In this document: positions 46,193 through 57,318 of the stretch, piece after piece | How positions within the stretch are numbered: position 1 is the stretch's first letter | Layout: each line of letters starts with the position of its first letter | The notes under the pieces: model-generated | Database searches by the model: none | What the model was told of the DNA's origin: nothing | Seen by the model: only the letters and a program-made list of their open reading frames with translations | Source of the DNA: Amblyomma americanum | Lineage: Eukaryota; Arthropoda; Arachnida; Ixodida; Ixodidae | Reading direction: 5' to 3' | Assembly: GCF_052857255.1 (NCBI RefSeq) | Contig: NC_135505.1 | Location: forward strand, 30,785,097-30,849,096 | Length of the DNA: 64,000 nucleotides | Made by a program: the position numbers and the translations under genes

Positions 46193-48009
46193 AACCATAT
46201 TGCCGATTAAGAAAATGTAAGAACTGGCCTCGCATTTGATATTGACAGCCTTCAATTGTGCCAGCTTCGGCATCTTCGCCGACCTGCCTAGACCTCATTC
46301 TTTTGCTCAGAACAATAAAATAAAATGTTGAGGTCACCGGCTAAGTCTGAGTTACTCATGCATTAAACTCGCCGTCATTTAATAAAGGCAAAAAGCAACC
46401 TTCCTGCTCGTTTGCTTTCGCGTCTTCATGGCAGCGCTCTATGCGCTTGTTGTTCGCGATTGACAAACTGCACTGCAACCTTTCACAGATGGATACGATA
46501 GCACGTAAATCGTGCTGTTTCTTTTTCTACGGATTGTGTAGTACTGACAAAAGCGTACTGCGCACTAAGAGATAAGGACACAAGGAAGCAAGGCACATGG
46601 AATACACGACGATGAGATGACACTAGCTTGCTTGCCGGTACTACACAACATCGAAGCTTTCGCGCTCGGACCCCCTAACCATCCCTGCCTAGGCGTTCTG
46701 GCGGACATTATAACCGTGCGCTGGGCAGTCGGGTCACTTCTCTAGGAGATTGCTTAAGTTTCAGAGGTTGGCTGCAGGGAACCCACTGCGCGGTCCTGGT
46801 TTCCCTGTAAGCATAAACCGCCGCGTCTTTAGCCAGACGGCACACCGCCACTTACAGGAGGGAGATCGCAGTGTATCTGAAAACCTTATGAATTTTCCTA
46901 CACCGCTTTCAGAGCAGGATTTCATGGATCCAACCTGAGTATGAACCCTGGCCTGCCTGGGCCTCCAGACATCGGACTTCATGAGCGGAACTGGCCCTCA
47001 CAGTTACATGAAAGTCGCTGCAGCCTCTCATGTGGTGCGCTGCCTCAAAGGATGGGTTCCAGCCATATCCATCCCCACCACCCTCGTTGCAATTCTACAA
47101 AACTGGGCAGCCGAAACCGCCCTTGGCCCATCCAGCCGGCGGGGCGGTAGCCGTGCACGTGCCGAATGGATTCCCCCCCCCCCCATGGTTCGCTTTCCCC
47201 CCGCGCAGGGTAGCAAACCGGTTATTCTTCCGGTCAACCTCCCTGCCTCTCCTCTTCCTCCTCTTCCTCTCCACATGGCAGAAAAGGAGCTCTCATTAGA
47301 GAGAAAGAGAGACAAAAACAATCAGGATGTACGCGACATGAACCACGCTAAAAACAAATTTGCCACCTCATTGGAAGAAGAGGAAGAAGGAGTTAGAAGA
47401 GTCGAAAATGGAGGAAGGAGTCGAAAATACGTCAGTGGGGCCATATCGCACGGCTCCGCGAACCTTCGAAGCGACAGCAGGATCATGTTCGCAAGCAAGC
47501 GCAGAAATGTGACGAACATCTCATACAGTGGTGTCACCGGCATGTAGTCCAGTCAAGCCATTATGACGCCTTAGGACACTCAGCCGCGGAGGAAGCTTAG
47601 CCGGAGAACGAGGTTTCGTATCAAGGTGACGTTGACCACAGGTCGCAGTCCTGGACGACGGCACGAAAAAAGCCAACGAAACAAGTACATAAAGTGTTTA
47701 ATGTCAAGAACGCACATGCACACAAAACATACACACACACACGCACACACACAACAAACAAGACCACAGTGTTCCTCTAATGTCATTGCCATCGGTTATC
47801 AAACCGCATCACTCAGTTTCAGGTGCATGCACTGTGGAGCGCCAGCAGTCAACATTAAGTGCATCAAACTCTGTGCTGCCATCCCCAGCCTTGCAGTCTG
47901 AACCGTCGCGCGCACAACACCAGCATATATCATGTAGTCGCCATGCAGACAGCACTTTCCTGCTTCACGTCCATGGACACCTGGAGCTCGGATTTTCCAG
48001 ACAGCGAAA
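46193..48009. other. Unassigned region with a CA-rich microsatellite
   Basis: A 188-codon frame at 46981-47547 has Pro- and Glu-rich composition without a recognisable domain and is not called. A CA/CACACG simple repeat lies at about 47711-47758. Confidence 0.3.
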
Positions 48010-48276
48010 TCAGGTGTTCCTGTACCGATGCAGTACCACACAATTCGTCGAAGGCAGATGCGCAGTGATGTTTGGCAGGTGCTGCTGGCCCTCCACAATA
48101 CTCGTCACAAATTTCGCTGCCTTGTTGAGCAGGCCCAGATTCTGCTCTTTAGCATCGTTCATCGCTGCACAAGTCCACACCACATCTTCCCAGGCAGAGC
48201 ACCTTGCACTAACCCTCGTTAGGAAGACGTTATTGGTGGTCATCTCTTGAAGCACACCAAGAACCGCGTCGAACGT
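48010..48276 (-). CDS. Putative coding fragment, unknown family
   Basis: An open frame of about 85 codons on the minus strand has balanced composition and C/G-rich third positions, unlike the noise frames nearby. Segments include FDAVLGVLQEM, WEDVVWTCAAMNDA and LLNKAAKFV. It ends at a TGA. It may be an exon or a transposon gene fragment; no family was recognised. Confidence 0.25.
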   Translation of the reverse strand, partial: TFDAVLGVLQEMTTNNVFLTRVSARCSAWEDVVWTCAAMNDAKEQNLGLLNKAAKFVTSIVEGQQHLPNITAHLPSTNCVVLHRYRNT

Positions 48277-50486
48277 GTGTCAGTATGTTGTGGGCGGCGC
48301 CGAAATTATAATTCACTGGGCCAACCTACCCACCGCTGCACACTCCGTAAATTAGGACGGGGAGGAGCGACAAAAGTACTTCACCCCGCGTGCGAAAGAT
48401 GAGATTCGACTGCTGACCGGCGATAGGAGTCATGCCCGGTTAGCCGTTGACCAGAGGCATGAAGAGTAGGCAAGTTCCGCAGCGTACCTCTTTACTTGGG
48501 CAAAGAACTACCAAAGTATAGTACAACAGAAAGCCCAACAAAGAGGTAGCGCCGTACACTGACGCGATGCAAATAACACAAGCCCAAAAGGAATACGCTA
48601 ACACAACAATTAACACAAGGAAGGAAACAACAGGGCGATTACTATAAAACAATGCTATGTGAAGGAAACCCGGCCGTACAAAAGATTAAAACGAGAAACA
48701 CAGCAAGCAACAAGGCAGAAAGAAAAGAGTACAAGACAGTGGGGAGAAACGGCGGCCTAGCTGCGGAGCGGCAAGATCCGGTCGCAGGGAGCGTCGAGCT
48801 GCGGTTGCTCGTCGCGGGGCTGAAAAGGGGGCTTGCGGATACAGGCGAACTTGGGCCTCGCGTCTTCAGGGCCGCCGTCTCCGCGTTCTACGCGTCAGAC
48901 CACCGCCTAGGCTCGCTTGCCGACCACTGCCCTGACTGACCTCTTCACGACCGCACGCGCCGAAATCTCCAGACGAACTGCCCAGCGCGCGGCGTTACCG
49001 CCGTCGCGTTCTCGTGGGAAAAAAAAAACAACACAAAAAACTCTTCAGGCGCCGCGTTGAGAGGGATGCAGGTCTTGAAAGGGGGGAAAGACACACACAC
49101 GAAGGAATGTTGAAAGGATTCGGCATAAAGCCCTAATCCTACGAGGAGTGTCTCCGAAGTTCCCGAAGTGTGCCGGGCATTCAACCCGTTTCTGTTTTTT
49201 CCCCAACTTGCAAGCGCTGTATGCCTTCACTGGTGACAATGCCAGGAGTGGCTTTGAGTGATCCCTCCAGCATCGCAATGAGTCAGCCGTTCCCACGTGG
49301 AGGGGGGGGGGGGGGGGCAAAGTCGGCGCCACGGCGCCACGACATGTTTCTGAAAAACATCGGCGCCGTGGCTACCGCTGCGGCAAGAGTATAAGAAGCA
49401 CAAGGTAGGCACACATTTTGTAACAACGTGTTGCCAGTGCTCCCGATGCGCCGCACAACCAAGCTTCTCCCGAATTGTCCAACCAGGACCGACAGCAACT
49501 GAGCAGTCTTCAAGGTCAGTCAAGAGGTGACCAACGGAAGTTTCTTTAGGCGTGGTATGCATATCACGGCATCAAAAATCTCGACCATTAGTGGGGCCGT
49601 CTCCTCCCTCTCTCTGTAAGCCTTGTGCACGTCTAGGTGAAAGCTCCGTAGGCGCCCACATATGCTTTGAGTGTTGCTCAGTGCGCATTGGTCCATGTGT
49701 ATTCGGTCGTGCGCACGGACCTCGCTGATGCAGGGGGGCTGTCTTGGAAGCCAGGAGATGAGAAAGGCGCGTCGTTTTCACCGCCGAACCCATGGCACCT
49801 CGCCCACTCGGTCGTCGTAAGAGCGCAGGCAAAGCTTCCCCGGGTCAAACTCTGCCAACACAAGCCTCCTCGCCCGCAAAGCCTTGTTCCACGAGGTTAT
49901 ACTCTTCTATAAGCCAGCATTCGTTGAGCGCCCCCGCAGAGCAAGAGCGTTCGCTGCGAAGGCCACGTAGCAAGTGTTCGAGTATTCAACGCCAAGTGTA
50001 ATGGCCACCCACACCATCCATGCTAATATCGCCGTTTCAACTAGCTCGAAAAAAATCCGTCGGTGCCGCAGTACCAAATGAAGCAGGTATATTTCTTGCA
50101 CAGCGGTCTAAGCTGCACTTGGACGAAGCGTTGATACTCACACTGCCAGCGTACGAGGTCATTCTCGGAACACGAGTCCTTGCTTGTTGCCACCCAATGG
50201 CCACTGGATGTCCCTTGGATGTCCTGCTGACGTCCTGAACGTCCGCAAGACGTCCACGGGAGTTTTAATGTCCATTGGGCTGCAGGATCTCAGGATCTTG
50301 AGATGCGGCCGTGGCGATTGCACTGGTAGCACAGTACGTGATCAACCCTGGGGGCGTGCTCCGAGGCCACATCATTTGGGAATCAGCCGAAGGAACGAAG
50401 CCTAGCACGGCTACGAACACGAGAGCACACGAGACCCTCCAGCGCCAAGTGCTACAATTCGTCTTCTTAGCAAATGGCGCCATTGG
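48277..50486. other. Unassigned GC-richer region
   Basis: Moderately GC-rich with CpG-rich patches (about 48760-48990). Contains a 16-G run (49302-49317) and a GACGTCC-type internal repeat near 50201-50262. No gene recognised. Confidence 0.3.
50201..50262 (+). repeat. Short degenerate tandem repeat of the type GRYGTCC
   Basis: TGGATGTCC, TTGGATGTCC, TGACGTCC, GAACGTCC and AGACGTCC occur in series at roughly 9-12 base spacing. Confidence 0.6.
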
Positions 50487-50901
50487 TTTATTTATTTGCA
50501 ATACCCCCAGGGCCTTTTTAGAAAAGGCATTGAAGAGGGGAGCGAGTTAAAGAAATAAAAAATACATATCTGACGTGTTCACAGGGGTATGAATAACAAC
50601 AGTAAGACGATGACAAATACAAAAATAAACACAATGAGCAACAACACAATATATATAATCCTGTCAATATACAATTTTAGCTAAAGTGGTACGAAAGTTT
50701 GAGTTGTTGATGGAAACAATGTTTCTGGGAAGGTGGCTCCATTCCGTTGATGTTCGAGGCGTGAATGACTGCAGGAAATCCTGTGTGTTTGATCTATCGA
50801 GGCAGAATTTATGATGATGGTCTAAGCGACGTGATATATAATGTGGTTGAAGAACGACGTCGATTAGATCATCATCATTAAGTCGGCCTCGATAGATCAG
50901 G

Positions 50902-51083
50902 TGCCGGATCCCTGTAGGCTTGAGAGCTGGGCAGTCCCACAGTTAGTGATGAATGCCGGCTTCAATGTCCTCGTGTTTGTTTCCTCGGCCAGGGTGTCCG
51001 ATATGTAAACACGAGGACATTGAAGCCGACATTCATCACTTACTGTGGGACTGCCCAGCTCTGAAGCCTACAGGGATCCGGCA
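50902..51083. repeat. Inverted repeat, 77-bp arms, 28-bp loop
   Basis: Arms 50902-50978 and 51007-51083 are reverse complements with 3 mismatches. The right arm is part of the inserted LINE coding sequence, so the left arm is an inverted copy of that LINE. Confidence 0.93.
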
Positions 51084-51283
51084 ACTGAAGGTAGCGGGTC
51101 TTTCACCAAGCAACCCTGCTTCATACATTGCCGGGACGCAGGGACCATACCATGGTTCTCTACTGGACTTCATCAAATCAGCTAGCCTTTTTCTATTCAT
51201 TTAATCTCTACTGCATCATTCATCACACATTCACCCATCATTGATGCCCTGGGTCAATAAATTTTGCTTAAAAAAAGAATGAA
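50979..51283 (+). mobile_element. LINE 3'-terminal fragment, inserted in the CR1
   Basis: Plus orientation. The frame from 50985 gives the CPICKHEDIEADIHHLLWDC zinc-knuckle motif found at the C-terminal end of I/Tad-like LINE polyproteins. It ends SLFLFI-stop, followed by GTCAATAAATTTTGCTTAAA. It is severely 5'-truncated and preceded by an inverted duplicate of its own start. Confidence 0.75.
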
Positions 51284-51747
51284 TTCGTTATTAAGGATAG
51301 GATGATGATACACCCTATGAAACAGGACTAGGATGGAAGTTGAAGGTCGTGCTTCCTGGCTGTAATACTTTCAGTTCGGCTGTAATTCGAGTAAATAAAA
51401 CGAACGGAGTTATTCTGAACAAGTTCTATGGTGCTGATTAGTGTTTCGTGACGTGGAGCCCCTACAGATGATGCATATTGTAGTTTTGGGCGTATTAGAG
51501 TCTCGTATGTATAACTTTAATGAGGATCGAACTGTCGAAAAGTTACGCCGTAGATAACCAAGCATGCGGTTTGCATTGTTAATTACATATTCGATGTGGG
51601 TATTCCATATGAGGTTATATGATTATATGAATTTAGTGAGTCTAAAGGAACGTTATTCAAATAGTATACGTGCGGGGCATTGGTAATCCTGATTACGCAC
51701 ATATATTTACATTCACTGATGTTAATTTGCATTAGCCATAATTCACA

Positions 51748-52005
51748 TCAGTTAGCAATTGCAGTGAGATCGGCCTGAAGGAAGTTAATATGAAAAGAGC
51801 TATTAATTTCACTGAAAATAACACAATCATCGGCAAAGAGATGAATGTTAGAAGATATCTGAGAGGGCAGGTCATTAATATAAATTAAGAAAAGTGAAGG
51901 GCCTAGTACAGATCCCTGAGGTACACTAGAGTGCACAGCAGAAAGCGAAGAGTTCTGACCATTAACGGAGACCAATTGCGAACGATTAGTAAAAAAGCAT
52001 TCAAC
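51748..52005 (-). pseudogene. CR1 reverse transcriptase, palm motifs B-C
   Basis: Continuation of the RT frame on the far side of the SINE. FTNRSQLVSVNGQNS, then SVPQGSVLGPSLFLIYI and HLFADDCVIF with the FADD catalytic pair. Stops after AIAN. Confidence 0.88.
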
Positions 52006-52018
52006 CCATTTTAAAACG

Positions 52019-52256
52019 GGGCCGCGCGGTGGCTGAGTGGTTATGACGCTCGGCTGCTGGCCCGAAAGACGAGGGTTCGATCCCGGCCGCGGCGATCGAA
52101 TTTCGATGAAGGTGAAATTCTAGAGGCCCCTCTACTGTGCGATGTCAGTGCACGTTAAAGAACCCCAGATGGTCGAAATTTCCGGAGCCCTTCACTACGG
52201 CGTCCCTCATAGCCTGAGTCGCTTTGGGACGCTAAAGCCTCATAAACTAAACCAAA
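52019..52256 (+). mobile_element. tRNA-derived SINE, short subfamily, with perfect 13-bp target duplication
   Basis: The least diverged copy in the window. The head GCGGTGGCTGAGTGGTTATG contains box A, and GGGTTCGATCCC is box B. Core and tail end in AAACTAAACCAAA. The 13-bp CCATTTTAAAACG stands immediately on both sides (52006-52018 and 52257-52269). It splits the RT reading frame of the CR1 LINE. Confidence 0.95.
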
Positions 52257-52467
52257 CCATTTTAAAACGTTAGGCTCAATGTTATGATGACTAAGCTTAT
52301 GAAGTAGTAATTTATGATATACTTTCTCAAAAGCCTTAGAAAAATCGAAAAATATGCAATCAGCGATTGAAGAATGGTCCAGAATGCGGTGCAGATTATG
52401 GGTGAAAGATACGAGCTGAGTTTCACACGAGTATGTTACGGAATCCTTGTTGTGCCAGTGTAAAGAA

Positions 52468-53079
52468 TTAGTTAGATTCAAGAAATTCTGTCAGCGCTTT
52501 AAATATTATATGATCAAGTAACTTGCAGCACGTACTTGTTAGTGAGATGGGGCAATAATTTTTGACAATATTTTTGCTGCCCGACTTGCGAAGAGGAACC
52601 ACCTTCCCAATCTTCCATTGCGTAGGTAGGGTACATGAGTCAAGAGATTGCTGAAAGATCATCGTTGGTATGATGGAACTATATGTGGAAGTATTATCCT
52701 TCAAAAATGTTGCATTGGCACAGTCACAACCAGGAGAAGCGTGGTAGTCAAGGTTTTCAATGAGTTTAGCAACACCAGCGACATCGACAAAAATTGGGAA
52801 CATGGTCGGGTAATTATAATTCTGCAATTCAAGGAGGTGAAAACTAGGAGCAGAGAAAAAATTTTTAACAAACATATCGCTTAATAAAGATGCACATTGG
52901 GTGTTCAAAACATCTTGGCCATACGAGTTTTGCCATGTCATTAAGTTTTCAGAGGAGTTTTTAACTACGCGCCAGAACTTACTGACCTTAGTTTTTAACA
53001 AGGCTGGCAAATTATTGGAAAGAAAATAACGCTTCGGGCGGTTATGTACTCGGAAGTAGATAGTTTGTATGCCACTCAA
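52468..53079 (-). pseudogene. CR1 reverse transcriptase, fingers region
   Basis: A 203-codon frame covering the thumb-proximal linker and RT finger motifs (KIGKVVPLRKSGSKN, CPISLTSTCCKLLDHII). It ends in a stop created by a frameshift near 52480. The reading frame shifts into LTNSLHWHNKDS and continues to motif A. Confidence 0.85.
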
Positions 53080-53430
53080 CGTGAGGTAGTAGGCGATACT
53101 TTAGCTGCATGATAGAAGCGTTTTTTTTTTTTTTGCTAGAAAGGCGTCTGATATGCGCGTTGTACCATGGAGCTTGGTCGTTTGAATCGATGTTGCGGTT
53201 TGGAACGTATCTGAAAGTTAGATCTTTTACTTTGGCCGCAACACTTTCCCAGTTTTTCTGAATAGTACGATCATGAATTTTTTCACAAAGGCGTCCAAAA
53301 AGGAAGATAATTTGTTATTGATAGCTTCAAAGTTGGCTTTCTTGTAATCGAGAATTAATTTATTGTCACTCCTGATCCCGGATGCCATGTCTGAATGCCA
53401 TGCGTGCTGCAGCAGAAATAACATTGAAAA

Positions 53431-54445
53431 TTGAAAAATAGGTCTCTTGAACTATATAATAAGCTGTTTGACATTGTTGCCTGTGGGGGATATCGACAAA
53501 CTGCTAAGGCGTGCTAGCCTTTAAGCTGGATACCTGACATTAGTAGTTATCTCCTGAATAATATATTTTAGCTCCTCAGTGTGTATTTAGAGGTTTATAT
53601 AACTCTCTGTTAGTCATATACATATCGTTGTGTAGATTTTGAAGAAGGCGAATCTCGTAGGCGCTGCAACGCCAGGAATTCTGGCGCACTGCAAGCACGA
53701 AATCGCGGGTCTGAGCAGCGCACGCAAGGCACCCTGCGCCCTCCAGCAGCCTCCCCTTTATACGCGCTGCGTTGAGCGCCATCAGTGGGGAGACTTGCGT
53801 CCCGAGGGGTCAGCGCTCGTAGGAATACATAAAAGTGGCTGCGGCTCAACTCAGCTGAGCCAGGATACACAGAGCATGGTTAGACACGGCCTAGCTTTGG
53901 TTCAGGTTTATTTTTTCAATACTTCAGCGACAGAAACTTGTTTTAGCGGACCAAACCACGACGTGCCACAAGTGCAAGAGCAAGAGCCCAGAGCGGCGGT
54001 CTGCGCAGCGGCGGACGTGACGGCCAAACGTGGAGCTATGGGCGTCAATGGAGAAGAAGATCGAGGCACCTGCCCCGCACGATTCTGCACATGCGGCGCA
54101 CCTCCCGTTAGAGGTCAAATCCAAGAGCCAGATGACCTTCAGGCTCAGCATGGGAGGGGTAGAGCTTTTCGCTCAAAAATAACCTTAGTTCTAGTAAGCG
54201 AAAATTTAAAAAAAAAGTGTGTCTAAACCAACATGCCTTGACAATGTTGCCAACGGAAATCCAGAAATGAAATAGAAGGCTGCGACAGGTGCAACCATGA
54301 ATTCAACGCAGCCTTCTGTCCTGCGCCTTCTCACAGCACAGCTAACGCTGAAACGTATACGCGTTACACCTTCGTAACTATCCTGTGAGGTTAATTTTCT
54401 TGTGACTAAGTGTGGTGATAAGACTGCTTGGAGCCACACGGGCTC
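53431..54445. other. Unassigned region
   Basis: A 195-codon plus-strand frame at 53639-54226 and overlapping minus frames have no recognisable domain. The composition is GC-rich at about 53650-54150. Not called as a gene. Confidence 0.3.
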
Positions 54446-54573
54446 GGGGGGGGGGGGGGGAGACGTCTTGAGGTAGCAGCCGTGGCGCGCCGCACCTATG
54501 TGCAACAGACAGAGCGTGTGGCACGGTCTGGCGTGAGAGGAAGGCACAAGTAATTTAGGGGGGGGGGGGGGGG
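54446..54573 (+). repeat. Two poly-G homopolymers
   Basis: Runs of 15 G (54446-54460) and 16 G (54558-54573), just upstream of the CR1 5' region. Confidence 0.9.
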
Positions 54574-54588
54574 TCACTAGCGACGTGA

Positions 54589-55785
54589 CTGTTTTGTCTG
54601 AGTAGGCTTTTGTTAAGTGACGATGTTGGGCTTAACCCTGGGCACGCTGCGAAAAATAACTCTACGGCCAGTTCAGGTGATAGGCCTTCAACACGCTCTA
54701 AAAGTGGTTCTTCTGGCTCTGCGCCTGCGCCAAACGATGTTCTAGCCGTTGTTGGTGTTGTTACTGCCGAAAATACCTCCCTTGTTTTTTTTTGTTTTCT
54801 CAAATGCTTGAAAATCAGAAGAAAATTGCTCGTGATGTATCTGATATCAATGAACAGTTTTTAGCACGTTTCGAAGCTTTGGAATCTCGAATATCAGCGC
54901 TAGAATCATTGCCCTGTGGTCACGGCCGTGAAGAGCTGCGTTCTGTATTCTCTAACAAATGGTACAATTACAAACTTAATTAGTAAGATGGATGACTTGG
55001 AAAATCGCTCGTGACGTAATAACATTATAGTTCATGGCCAGGCTGAGGAAGAAGAGGAAACCAATTACAGTTTGCTTGCCAGTATTTTTTAGTTACGGAA
55101 AAAAAACTGAGTATTGAATGCCCTCAGTTCGAGCGTTGCCACGGGATAGGCAAAAGGCGCAACGGTCGGGTTCGTCCAGTTCTGAGACTCCTCGATTTTC
55201 GTGAAAAAATCAATGTGATGAAGAATGTGTCTAAACTAAAAGGGTCTGAACTTTACATTACGGAGGACTTCTCGCTTACGGTGCGTTCTGTTCGACAAAT
55301 ACTCTGGGACGCCTCGGCTTCTTTTCGCAGCATTTTGACCATTTGTTTATTGATAACGTTCGGTAGGATTGGGATCCCGCTTCAAACTCCTTGGTTCAGC
55401 TTTCTTGTACCCCAAATAATCTAGATAATCCTGGAGTACAAAATCTGTCGCCATCGTCTTCGTCAAAAGCTGGTCCGTCAACTTCATCGCAGTCTTTCCC
55501 GCCCACTATACCTTCTGAATGACTTGCTTGTAACTCTGCGGAAAGTCTGATCCTCTTGAATATTAATGCACGAAGCGGCATCAATCAATCGGTCAGTCTA
55601 CTTTCGCTCATTTCTGTCTATTCACCTCATACTGTTTCCATAACTGAAACTTGGCTGCATGATGGCATCTACGACTGCGAATTCACTCCTCCTGGTTATA
55701 CTACATTTCAGACAGATAGGCAAACAGGCAGAGGAGGGGGCGTTGCTCTGGTTGTCCGATCAGACCTTAAGAGGGTTCACCAGTG
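54589..55785 (+). mobile_element. CR1-type LINE 5' part: ORF1 and start of ORF2 endonuclease, decayed
   Basis: Begins with a 2A-like segment (LLSDDVGLNPGHA, 54610-54648). A coiled-coil ORF1 follows (DINEQFLARFEALESRISAL; MDDLENRS; NNIIVHG; RVRPVLRLLDFREK in shifted frames). From about 55550 comes the start of an AP-endonuclease domain: LLNINARSGINQSVSLLSL, ITETWLHDG, GRGGGVALVVRSDL. Several stops and frameshifts. Truncated at about 55785 before the RT. Confidence 0.82.
54610..54648 (+). other. Decayed 2A-like (ribosome-skipping) motif at LINE ORF start
   Basis: LLSDDVGLNPGHA aligns with the 2A consensus D-V/I-E-x-N-P-G-P. Two consensus residues are changed (E to G, final P to H), so skipping is probably lost in this copy. 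Confidence 0.5.
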
Positions 55786-56015
55786 ACTGTGTCCATAGGA
55801 AATACATGGGAACTTTCAGAAGCTGTAGCGTGTCTAAAAATGGCTCGATTTTCATGAGGTCTGTAGCAGCGTTTTCTTCTTTAATCAATGGAGAAAATGT
55901 TGCAGACAGATATTATTTTTAAGTTTCATTTTTTTTTTACAAATCAGAGGTAAATATCAAGAAAAACTGCACATTTAGATATGTCGGTCTTTGATGTCAT
56001 CTCGTTAAAAAACTA

Positions 56016-56874
56016 ATGTTGAATTCCAATGGCAGATCTAGAGCGCTCCGCCGGATCACAAACGGAGCGCGTAGTTCAGGCGGAGATCACACCCTCCCAT
56101 TTTGCCAATGGAATGCATGCGCTCCCGCGGGGGCACTTCAGCGCAAGAATAGCTCCAAGTTCAGGCAACATGGCGGCGCCCATCGAAGCGCGGCCTCTCG
56201 CTTCACCAGCGATTCGTCTTTGCCGCCACTCTGTCTCTCGCGTTCACGGCAAACAAAAGGCGCACGAAGCTTTAGCTTTGTGTGGTGATGCCCGAACCAC
56301 AAAATTCTAGCGATGAAACGCGCCAAATTTTCAGATTGCTTCCTTATTTACAGAGCTGCTAGGCTTAGAGAGTACGCGTCGTCTGACGTCAGAAAGCGCG
56401 GGAGGTTCAAACAAGTCAACGATTTTGGTCTAAAAAGCGGTCACAAAGAATTGACCGCGATGGAATTGACATACTGTTAAGAAAATTATTTGTTTTAACT
56501 TGTGCGGACGCGAATAAAACGAAAAATAATTACATTTGGGAGAATTCAATTTAAAAAAAAGTCAAAAATACTGTTTGTACGTTGCCGGGATCACCGTGTA
56601 GCGACGACAGGAAGTTCGCGTATGCGACAGAACGGATGCAGCCGGTCATGACCGAAAGCGGACACGGGAAAGTAAAACGTCGCGCGGGGTTCCGGTCAAA
56701 TCTGCCGATTTCGGCGGAGCAAATATCGCTGCTCCACGGAGCGATCCGGGATCGACGTCTGATCCCGATCTGCCATTGGAACAGACAACTCGCACTCCCA
56801 TTTTGCCATTGGAATACGATTGCTCCCAAAAGAGCAGAAAAACTTGATCCGGATCTGCCATTGGAATTCAACAT
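56016..56874. mobile_element. Non-autonomous DNA transposon with 23-bp perfect TIRs
   Basis: ATGTTGAATTCCAATGGCAG and the following ATC at 56016-56038 are exactly inverted at 56852-56874. The core motif GCCATTGGAAT (or inverse) recurs at about 56103, 56773 and 56804, giving at least five copies clustered near the two ends. No transposase and no clear target duplication. Confidence 0.8.
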
Positions 56875-57280
56875 AAGTCAAATATCAGAATTTCGTCCGC
56901 AACATTTCCTTCCTTTTTCTTTCTTGATTGTCAAGCCGCAATTTTCATTCATATCGAGCGTAGTATTTGCGTTTTACAGGCTCTGAAAGTTGTGTATTTT
57001 CTTCGGCGATTTGAAATTCGCGCCAAAATTAACGCGCGACGTGTCTCCATTTGGCGTCAGAATATTTTGTCGCTACTACACACTACCACCAGCCTCTTGG
57101 TTGTCTGTGCTCGTGCGCGCAGGTATTTACTCAGAACTTGGGCGGACCTGAGCTCCTTTCCTTTTTCTTGCTTGGGCTGTATTCGGAAAGGATTTCTGCG
57201 TTTCTTTTTTCCTCGAGCTTTTGGTGCCGATAGGAAGTGGAATGCAAGACCAGACCCAAAAGTGCCCCCCCCCCCCCCTT
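56875..57280. other. No recognisable gene; poly-C run at 57265-57278
   Basis: Short frames only. The C run directly precedes the Penelope sequence. Confidence 0.3.
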
Positions 57281-57318
57281 TCAATCAAAACTGCCCTTTG
57301 GGCGAGTTGGTGTGACAT

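Larger units (their letters stand above)
50487..53430 (-). mobile_element. CR1-type LINE, 5'-truncated, with two nested insertions
   Basis: Minus strand from right to left: EN-RT linker (53424-53227); RT fingers (VPLRKSGSKNIVKNYCPIS, about 52600); palm motif A (IFFDFSKAFEKV, about 52340); a SINE insertion (52019-52256); SSVPQGSVLGP and LFLIYINDLPSQ; motif C FADDC (about 51830); a second LINE insertion (about 50902-51283); then the C-terminal DHHHKFCLDRS...RTSTEW region. It ends in the typical GGCCCTGGGGGTATTGCAAA 3' end near 50487. At least one frameshift near 52480. Confidence 0.85.

Noticed and set aside
46500..46660. Inverted words GTGTAGTACT / AGTACTACAC suggesting TIRs
   Set aside because: Only about 10-12 bp match, with no target duplication or further similarity; likely chance.
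46981..47547. 188-codon frame with Pro- and Glu-rich parts
   Set aside because: No recognisable domain, low-complexity composition, competing frames on both strands; insufficient support.
53639..54226. 195-codon frame in a GC-rich stretch
   Set aside because: Overlapping minus-strand frames of similar length, no family motif, Cys/Ala-rich composition expected from GC-rich DNA.
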